The notes under the pieces are model-generated. The model was not told where the DNA came from. It made no database searches and was given only the letters and a program-made list of their open reading frames with translations. A DNA stretch of 5,057 nt. Source: Sulfurovum sp. Lineage in GTDB: Bacteria; Campylobacterota; Campylobacteria; Campylobacterales; Sulfurovaceae. The stretch spans positions 1 to 5,057 of the forward strand of contig DQSX01000198.1 in NCBI GenBank assembly GCA_015663065.1, read 5' to 3'. Positions 1 through 5,057 of this stretch are shown in pieces. The position numbers and the translations under genes are program-made. Every line of letters starts with the position of its first letter. The first letter of the stretch is position 1.

Positions 1-2322
1 AGATCTTGGTTAAATGAATTTATAGACCTTTCTGAAGTGTCTAATGATAGATTGTATGAAACGTTTAATGCCATTGGTTTGGAAGTGGACAGTCTCAATC
101 AAATTGAAATAGCCCCAAAAGTTGTTGTGGGAAAAATACTTTCCGTTGAAAAGCATCCCGATGCTGACAAATTGAATGTTTGTCAAATTGATGTGGGGAG
201 ACAAACCCTTCAAATTGTTTGTGGTGCAGCCAATGTTGTTGATGCTGAGTATGTTGCAGTTGCTACGGTTGGTGCAGTACTCCCCGGAGATTTCAAGATC
301 AAAGATGCAAAACTTCGTGGTGTAGAGTCTGCAGGGATGGTATGTGCCTCTTCTGAGCTTGGATTACCGGAGATGGGTAAAGGAATCATGATACTTGATG
401 AGAGTATCGGTACACTTGAAGTTGGACGTGAACTTTGCACGTATGAATCTGTTTCAGACACGGTAATAGAACTTGAATTAACTGCAAATAGAGGTGACTG
501 TCTCTCTGTATATGGTGTAGCAAGAGACTTGAGTGCCGCGCTTGATATCGACCTTAAACCTTTTGAGTATAAACAGGCTGAAAAAATGAAGCTGGGCATT
601 GCCAGAGAAGCGGAGATCCACACTGAAGGTGAGATGGATGCAGACCTCTCTTATAAACTCGCAACCCTAAATAGTATAGAGAATAACTTTTTGTTACAAT
701 TGCGTTTGGCTATGGTGGCTGTAGAAGCAGAAGGAAAACTTGCAAAAATTTTAGCCTATGTAACACATACCACAGGTGTTATTTTACGTGCGTATAAAAG
801 CAGTGCTTTTGTAAATGGGGAAAATAAAGTAGTGGTGCGTCCAAAGGCCAAAGAAAAAGGTTTGATGGAAATTGTAGGAAAAGAGGGTGTTGTTTCTGTA
901 GCCGGAGTGTACCAATCTGAAGATACCGTAGCAAAGGATGATACTAAAAAGTTACTTTTTGAAGCGAGTTATATCAATCCTGATACATTGGTAGAAGCAG
1001 TGGCACAAACTTCTTTGAAAACGGATGAACTCTATTATAAAACTTCCAGAGGCTCTAACCCAGATCTTGGATTTGGACTTAAATTCCTAGCCTATTTAAT
1101 GGATGCGTATTCTGATATCAACTGTTATGAAGGCGCTTTAACTGTAAATGTAGAGAGAGTCAATGAAAAAGTGATGGTTGATTCAGATGAAATATCTTCT
1201 ATCATAGGTATGGCTGTTGATACTAGCAAGATCGTTACTATTTTAAAGAAACTTGATTTTGATATTAATATTGTATCCGATCATGTGCTTTCTGTGACTA
1301 TACCGCTTTTCAGACATGACATTAAACATATTCAGGATGTATCTGAGGAGATCGTACGGATCATAGGGATCAACAACATTGAAGCAAAACCTTTTGTGTT
1401 TGCAGAGCAAGCAAGACTCAATGATACTACAGACAGATACAAAGTAAAAAAAGCATTTAAAAACCGTGCGGTTGGTGCAGGGTTTTATGAAAATGTTTCG
1501 TATGTATTTTCTGAAAGAGCACTTTTGGAAAAATATAGTTTTGCCACAGTAGAAGAAGCGTTAGAGTTGTCAAACCCAATTGCTGAAGAGTTGAACACCC
1601 TTCGAAGTACTGTGTTGGTCAACCTTCTCAATGCAGCAAAACGAAATGTGAGTTACTCTAAAAAGTCTATTCCTCTTTTTGAAATTGGTGCGATCTTTGG
1701 ATCTAAAAGAGAACAGAGTGAAGTGATCTCGTTTCTCTTTTCCGGACAAGTCGAAGGTGAAAATGTTAGAAATGCAGGAAAGCCTACTACCATAGACTTT
1801 GCATCCTTTACACAAAAAGTAGGTGCGATCATCGGTGCATTTGAACTGGTACCGTGTACTTATGAAAATGGCTTGGTACACCCTTACCAGTCTGCAAACA
1901 TAGTTGTCGACGGAAAAGTATGCGGATTCCTTTCTAAACTTCATCCGACTGTTCAGGAGAGTTTTGATCTTCCTGTGACATTCATTGCTGAGCTTGACTT
2001 TAATATGTTATTGCCTGCACATATCAATGCTATACCTATTTCTAAATTTCAGGGTGTCTACAAAGACCTCTCTGTAGTGATAGATAAATCTTTGAACTAT
2101 TATGAAGTGGCTAAAGTTTTAAATAGACTTGACCTACCTATGTTAAAAGATCTCTATCCTGTAGATATTTATGAAGATGAGAAGCTGGGAGACAGGAAGA
2201 GTCTGACAATACGTTTCTTTATTCAATCTATGGAGCGTACACTTGAAGATGCAGATATAGAAACGGTGATGGGTCAAATTATGAGCGCACTTGAAAATGA
2301 GTGCAAAGCGGAATTGAGATAA
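1..2322 (+). CDS. pheT: Phenylalanyl-tRNA synthetase beta subunit (5' end outside window)
   Basis: PheT pairs with PheS as a cytoplasmic alpha2-beta2 enzyme that charges tRNA-Phe. The frame is open from base 1 and begins RSWLNEFIDLS, the usual PheT N-terminus after about four residues, so the true start lies just upstream. 773 codons plus TAA are visible, a normal length. Domains by codon from base 1: an EMAP/OB-type tRNA-binding domain at about 40-150 (VVVGKILSVEKHPDADKLNV, then GAANV and LRGVES); the NRGDCLSVYGVARDL joint; a divergent B3/B4 region at about 200-375; a B5 domain at about 379-461 with the acidic RHDIKHIQDVSEEIVRIIGI motif; the catalytic-core-like fold; and a C-terminal FDX-ACB anticodon-binding domain at about 681-773 (FQGVYKDLSVVID). 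The B3/B4 region lacks the standard editing motif (see findings). pheS presumably lies just upstream. The stop is 1 base from ispH, implying co-transcription and probably translational coupling. Identification is very secure. Confidence 0.97.
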   Translation, partial: RSWLNEFIDLSEVSNDRLYETFNAIGLEVDSLNQIEIAPKVVVGKILSVEKHPDADKLNVCQIDVGRQTLQIVCGAANVVDAEYVAVATVGAVLPGDFKIKDAKLRGVESAGMVCASSELGLPEMGKGIMILDESIGTLEVGRELCTYESVSDTVIELELTANRGDCLSVYGVARDLSAALDIDLKPFEYKQAEKMKLGIAREAEIHTEGEMDADLSYKLATLNSIENNFLLQLRLAMVAVEAEGKLAKILAYVTHTTGVILRAYKSSAFVNGENKVVVRPKAKEKGLMEIVGKEGVVSVAGVYQSEDTVAKDDTKKLLFEASYINPDTLVEAVAQTSLKTDELYYKTSRGSNPDLGFGLKFLAYLMDAYSDINCYEGALTVNVERVNEKVMVDSDEISSIIGMAVDTSKIVTILKKLDFDINIVSDHVLSVTIPLFRHDIKHIQDVSEEIVRIIGINNIEAKPFVFAEQARLNDTTDRYKVKKAFKNRAVGAGFYENVSYVFSERALLEKYSFATVEEALELSNPIAEELNTLRSTVLVNLLNAAKRNVSYSKKSIPLFEIGAIFGSKREQSEVISFLFSGQVEGENVRNAGKPTTIDFASFTQKVGAIIGAFELVPCTYENGLVHPYQSANIVVDGKVCGFLSKLHPTVQESFDLPVTFIAELDFNMLLPAHINAIPISKFQGVYKDLSVVIDKSLNYYEVAKVLNRLDLPMLKDLYPVDIYEDEKLGDRKSLTIRFFIQSMERTLEDADIETVMGQIMSALENECKAELR

Positions 2323-2323
2323 G

Positions 2324-3166
2324 ATGAAAATAGAGTTGGCATCGAGTTACGGATTTTGTTTTGGTGTTAAAAGAGCGATCAGAATTGCTGAAGAGCATAA
2401 AGGATCTAAGACTTACGGACCTCTTATTCATAACAAAGATGAGATCAACCGTCTGAAAGAGGGATTTAATATTGGATTGGCTGAAAAGTTTGAAGATGTC
2501 ACTCCGGATGACTCTGTTGTCATACGTACACATGGTATTCCAAAAAATGAACTTTCCCAACTCAAGAAGCAGGAGAATCAGATCATTGATGCAACCTGCC
2601 CTTATGTGACCACACCTCAGAATATTGTTGAAAAGATGAGCAGTGAAGGATACAGCATCGTTATCTTTGGTGACAAAAACCATCCTGAGATCAAAGGAGT
2701 GGTCTCTTATGCCAAGGATCTTAGAAATACGTTTATTGTTGAAGATGAAAAAGAGTTAGAGGGGCTTCCCATACTCTCTAAAGTGGCTGTGGTTGCCCAA
2801 ACAACCAGAAAACCAGACGACTTTTTAAAAGTGGTCAATGCACTTATTTTGGCACATAAAGAGGTAAGGGTTTTCAATACGATCTGTAATGCAACGTTTG
2901 AAAATCAGGATGCTGCGGCTGAACTTGCAAAAGATGCGGATGTCATGATCGTCATAGGCGGGAAACACTCTTCCAATACCAAACAGCTGCACTCCATCTG
3001 CAAGAGTTACTGTGATGACAGTTATCTGATAGAAAATGAAAAAGAACTTAAAGCTTTGTGGTTTGACAATAAAGAACTGTGTGGTATTTCTGCTGGGGCA
3101 TCCACACCGGATTGGATCGTTCAAAATGTCATCAACAAAATACAAGAGCTTAAAAAAGTAGACTAA
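2324..3166 (+). CDS. ispH: 4-hydroxy-3-methylbut-2-enyl diphosphate reductase (IspH/LytB)
   Basis: IspH is the cytoplasmic iron-sulfur enzyme that catalyses the last step of the MEP (non-mevalonate) pathway, reducing HMBPP to isopentenyl and dimethylallyl diphosphate. The 280-residue product matches the usual length of the short bacterial form. All expected active-site residues are visible: cluster cysteines Cys12 (GFCFGVKRA), Cys92 (DATCPYV) and Cys188 (NTICNAT); substrate-binding His36, His70 (RTHGIP) and His120 with acid/base Glu122 (KNHPEIKG); Thr160/Thr161 (AQTT); Ser216 and Asn218 (GGKHSSNTKQL); and Ser260 (SAGASTPDW). Three further cysteines (226, 230, 253) are not family ligands. The ATG lies 1 base after the pheT stop, and the only Shine-Dalgarno-like bases are a weak GAGA at 2316-2319 inside the last pheT codons, so initiation is probably coupled to pheT termination. 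The start is right because Cys12 falls at the family's usual position. In C. jejuni and H. pylori aroA sits between pheT and this gene; here it does not. Confidence 0.97.
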   Translation: MKIELASSYGFCFGVKRAIRIAEEHKGSKTYGPLIHNKDEINRLKEGFNIGLAEKFEDVTPDDSVVIRTHGIPKNELSQLKKQENQIIDATCPYVTTPQNIVEKMSSEGYSIVIFGDKNHPEIKGVVSYAKDLRNTFIVEDEKELEGLPILSKVAVVAQTTRKPDDFLKVVNALILAHKEVRVFNTICNATFENQDAAAELAKDADVMIVIGGKHSSNTKQLHSICKSYCDDSYLIENEKELKALWFDNKELCGISAGASTPDWIVQNVINKIQELKKVD

Positions 3167-3170
3167 AGAT

Positions 3171-4454
3171 ATGAATACATTAATACTTAAACCTATCTCT
3201 AAAATTGATGGTGAAATCAATCTTCCTGGTTCTAAAAGTTTTTCAAACAGGGCTTTGCTTCTTGCTGCCTTGGCAGAAGGTACAACAAAGATCACTAATC
3301 TTTTGGAAAGTGATGATACCAGACATATGCTCACTGCACTCAGGCAGCTTGGTATTAAATATACACTCTCAGAAGATAAAACAGAGTGTACAGTGGTTGG
3401 GAATGCCGGTCCTATAAACTCTGAGGGTTTTGAAGAACTGTTTTTAGGGAATGCCGGGACTGCCATGCGTCCTCTTTGTGCTGCTTTGTGTTTAGGAAAG
3501 GGTTCTTTTTTATTGACGGGTGAACCCCGAATGAAAGAGAGACCTATCGGACATTTGGTAGATGCATTAAGAGAGGCAGGTGCCAATATCAACTACATAG
3601 AAAGTGAAGGCTACCCACCGCTTCAAATAGAAGCCAATGGGCTTTCAGGGGGAAGAGTAGAGATAGAAGGTTCGATCTCAAGTCAGTTCCTCACTGCACT
3701 GCTTTTTGCTGCACCGATGGCAAAAGAAGATATGACTATTTCTATCTTAGGAGAACTGGTCTCTAAACCTTACATAGATATTACACTGCATATTATGAAG
3801 ACATTTGGTGTGGATGTACAGAATGACAATTATGAAACATTCAAGATCAAAGGCGGACAGAGCTATAAGGCAGTGGCACATTATATGGTTGAGGGGGATG
3901 CTTCTTCGGCCTCCTATTTTCTGGCTGCAGCAGCCATTAAGGGAGGCACTGTAAAAGTAACAGGCATAGGTAAAAAATCTATTCAGGGTGATGTGGCTTT
4001 TGTGGATGTACTTGAAAAGATGGGTGCTAAAGTAGAATGGGGAGATGACTTTGTCTCTGTGACAAAAGATGAACTTCATGCTATTGACATGGATTTTAAT
4101 CATATTCCTGATGCTGCCATGACCATTGCAACCACAGCACTCTTTGTGGAAGGTACCACGGTACTTAGAAATATCTATAATTGGCGTGTCAAAGAGACAG
4201 ACAGACTCTCTGCAATGGCTACAGAACTTCGTAAAGTAGGTGCCAAGGTGGAAGAGGGGGAAGATTACCTGAAGATCACTGCACCAAAACAGCTCAAACA
4301 TGCGGCCATAGATACTTATGATGATCACAGGGTTGCCATGTGTTTTTCTCTTTTGGCACTGGATCCTGTCTCTGTGACTATTAATGAACCGGAGTGTACA
4401 GCGAAGACTTTTCCTACGTATTTTGAGGTTTTAGAGTCCATTTCAATTCACTAA
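3171..4454 (+). CDS. aroA: 3-phosphoshikimate 1-carboxyvinyltransferase (EPSP synthase), E. coli-like type
   Basis: AroA transfers the enolpyruvyl group of PEP to shikimate-3-phosphate, the sixth step of the cytoplasmic shikimate pathway to chorismate and hence Phe, Tyr and Trp. The product is 427 residues, the length of E. coli AroA, with almost gap-free correspondence. Visible active-site residues: Lys22, Ser23 and Arg27 (LPGSKSFSNRALLLAAL); Gly96 in LFLGNAGTAMRP; Arg124 (KERPIGHLVDALR); Ser170, Ser171 and Gln172 (SSQFLTALL); catalytic Asp314 (HIPDAAMTIAT); Lys341, Glu342 and Arg345 (NWRVKETDRL); Arg387 (DDHRVAMCFSL); and Lys412 (CTAKTFPTYFEVL). The unaltered NAGTAMRP loop fits a class I enzyme. 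The ATG follows the ispH stop by 4 bases with only a weak AAAG-type ribosome site, so it is probably read on the same transcript. The protein looks gammaproteobacterial, unlike the Campylobacter type, while its base composition shows no sharp break from its neighbours by eye; an old transfer is inferred. Confidence 0.98.
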   Translation: MNTLILKPISKIDGEINLPGSKSFSNRALLLAALAEGTTKITNLLESDDTRHMLTALRQLGIKYTLSEDKTECTVVGNAGPINSEGFEELFLGNAGTAMRPLCAALCLGKGSFLLTGEPRMKERPIGHLVDALREAGANINYIESEGYPPLQIEANGLSGGRVEIEGSISSQFLTALLFAAPMAKEDMTISILGELVSKPYIDITLHIMKTFGVDVQNDNYETFKIKGGQSYKAVAHYMVEGDASSASYFLAAAAIKGGTVKVTGIGKKSIQGDVAFVDVLEKMGAKVEWGDDFVSVTKDELHAIDMDFNHIPDAAMTIATTALFVEGTTVLRNIYNWRVKETDRLSAMATELRKVGAKVEEGEDYLKITAPKQLKHAAIDTYDDHRVAMCFSLLALDPVSVTINEPECTAKTFPTYFEVLESISIH

Positions 4455-4468
4455 ATACAGTATGTTTC

Positions 4469-4501
4469 TGTAGGGTGATTGCCCCCTGACAACACCCTAC
4501 A
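4469..4501 (+). terminator. Interrupted hairpin after aroA, possible weak terminator
   Basis: TGTAGGGTG (4469-4477) is the exact reverse complement of CACCCTACA (4493-4501). Inside it, after one bulged A at 4478, TTG (4479-4481) pairs with CAA (4490-4492), leaving the 8-base loop CCCCCTGA. This gives 12 pairs with one bulge, starting 15 bases past the aroA stop. The next T-run (five T at 4515-4519) is 13 bases beyond the stem rather than directly against it, so this is not a textbook intrinsic terminator. It could attenuate read-through into rpsA, stabilise the 3' end of the upstream mRNA, or be a processing site. The pairing is seen; the function is inferred. Confidence 0.45.
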
Positions 4502-4539
4502 TAATTCAATCAAATTTTTACCCTAAGCATCCTAATAAA

Positions 4540-4554
4540 TTTTTTGGGTATAAT
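4540..4554 (+). promoter_or_regulatory. Probable sigma-70 type promoter for rpsA (T-tract plus TATAAT)
   Basis: A perfect TATAAT lies at 4549-4554, preceded by GGG and a six-T tract (4540-4545). No TTGACA-like box is found about 17 bases upstream. A strong -10 behind T-rich DNA without a conserved -35 is the known housekeeping promoter pattern in Campylobacter and Helicobacter. Transcription would begin at about 4560-4562, giving a leader of roughly 25 bases before the rpsA ATG. This would let S1 be expressed independently of the pheT-ispH-aroA transcript. The start site itself is inferred. Confidence 0.7.
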
Positions 4555-4576
4555 TACGCAAAATTTGTGTGTACAT

Positions 4577-4581
4577 AAGGA
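4577..4581 (+). promoter_or_regulatory. Shine-Dalgarno site of rpsA
   Basis: AAGGA sits 5 bases before the ATG at 4587 and matches the anti-Shine-Dalgarno of 16S rRNA. It is the clearest ribosome-binding site in the window and fixes the rpsA start; ispH and aroA have only weak sites. Confidence 0.8.
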
Positions 4582-4586
4582 TAGGT

Positions 4587-5057
4587 ATGAAGTTCGAAGA
4601 TATCGAAATAGAAGAAGTAGATTTTGAGGCGATGCTTGAGGAATCGTTTAAAAAATCAGAGTCAAAAAGTGATTTAGTTACAGGTACAATTGTTAAAATT
4701 GATGAAAAAGATAATCTGGTAGTTGTAGATATCGGTGGCGGTAGAGATGCAAATCTTGACCTAAGTGAGATCACAGATGAGGATGGAAAAATCCTTTTTG
4801 CTGTTAATGATCCAATCAATGTCGTAACAATGGGTAGAGGTCGTATCTCTTACAAAGCGGCACTTGCACGTGTTGCGCTTAACGAGTTTATCGCTGAGTA
4901 TGACGAAGATCAAGAGTATATCATCGAAGGTGTGGTAACTAAGAAGAATAAAGGCGGATACGTTGTAGAAGTTGATGGTTTAGAATTCTTTATGGCTCGT
5001 ACTCTCTCTTACCTTTCTTCTAAGCCAGGTTTTGAGGCTGTAGGTAAAAAAGTAAAA
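4587..5057 (+). CDS. rpsA: 30S ribosomal protein S1, N-terminal part (3' end outside window)
   Basis: S1 binds mRNA on the small ribosomal subunit and helps unfold and load transcripts at initiation. The 157 codons visible stay open to the right edge; full bacterial S1 is usually about 550 residues, so under a third is present. An acidic N-terminal stretch (residues 1-29, MKFEDIEIEEVDFEAML), which in the family anchors S1 to the ribosome through S2, leads into a first S1 (OB-fold) repeat at about 30-90 (VTGTIVKI, LVVVDIGGG, LDLSEI, RISYKAAL). A second repeat begins at about 112 with IIEGVVTKKNKGGYVVEVDG followed by LEFFMARTLSYL, typical of repeat 2 in S1. The start is supported by the AAGGA site and by the family-like N-terminus. 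The gene has its own promoter, and its place beside ispH/aroA matches the arrangement in Campylobacter and Helicobacter. A different S1-repeat protein is unlikely given the N-terminus and the context. Confidence 0.93.
   Translation, partial: MKFEDIEIEEVDFEAMLEESFKKSESKSDLVTGTIVKIDEKDNLVVVDIGGGRDANLDLSEITDEDGKILFAVNDPINVVTMGRGRISYKAALARVALNEFIAEYDEDQEYIIEGVVTKKNKGGYVVEVDGLEFFMARTLSYLSSKPGFEAVGKKVK

Noticed and set aside
37..2322. GTG at 37 as the start of pheT
   Set aside because: The frame is open to base 1 and the upstream codons encode RSWLNEFIDLSE, the conserved PheT N-terminus. Starting at 37 would remove family-conserved residues, so the gene enters from the left edge.
3205..3417. 70-codon plus-strand frame inside aroA
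   Set aside because: It overlaps the N-terminal coding region of aroA in another frame and resembles no family.
2825..3592. 255-codon open frame on the minus strand across the ispH-aroA junction
   Set aside because: It lies opposite two genes with complete active-site motifs, crosses their junction and shows no recognisable family. It is a shadow frame, as are the other minus-strand frames at 210-623, 1570-1944, 2279-2683, 3747-4328 and 4532-4819.
4519..4550. Second hairpin, TACCC (4519-4523) with GGGTA (4546-4550)
   Set aside because: Only 5 pairs around a 22-base loop, and the right arm overlaps the promoter; it is probably chance in AT-rich DNA.
1..5057. Mobile elements, CRISPR arrays, tRNA/rRNA genes, attachment sites or an undescribed system
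   Set aside because: The window is almost entirely four conserved housekeeping genes on one strand. I saw no terminal inverted repeats, spaced direct repeats, integrase or transposase frames, or structural RNA sequence.

Overview
This is an ordinary housekeeping segment of a bacterial chromosome. All four genes read left to right: pheT (missing its first few codons), ispH, aroA and rpsA (cut by the right edge). The AT-rich coding sequence points to a member of the Campylobacterota, probably a Sulfurovum/Sulfurimonas-like free-living lineage rather than Campylobacter or Helicobacter. Three things support this: the divergent style of PheT, the S1-type sequence of the last gene, and the promoter style (a good -10 behind a T-tract with no recognisable -35). 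The genus is inference; the phylum is fairly well supported by the conserved pheT/ispH/aroA/rpsA neighbourhood.

Layout. Positions 1-2322 hold the beta subunit of phenylalanyl-tRNA synthetase. IspH, the last enzyme of the non-mevalonate isoprenoid pathway, follows after 1 base (2324-3166). AroA, 5-enolpyruvylshikimate-3-phosphate synthase, follows after 4 bases (3171-4454). This tight spacing suggests one transcript, presumably starting upstream at pheS. Next comes a 132-base non-coding gap (4455-4586) with an interrupted hairpin, a T-tract plus TATAAT promoter and a clear Shine-Dalgarno. Ribosomal protein S1 then starts at 4587 and runs off the window. Functionally the block joins aromatic precursor synthesis (AroA leads to chorismate and so to Phe), Phe-tRNA charging (PheT), isoprenoid precursor synthesis (IspH) and translation initiation (S1).

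Two points deserve attention. First, AroA is nearly collinear with the E. coli type and does not resemble the AroA I recall from Campylobacter jejuni. It also sits after ispH, whereas in C. jejuni and H. pylori the order is pheT-aroA-ispH-rpsA. Together these suggest replacement of the native aroA by a transferred copy. Second, the editing (B3/B4) region of PheT lacks the canonical motif, including the editing histidine. I see no mobile element, CRISPR array, tRNA or rRNA gene, and no evidence of a new biological system.
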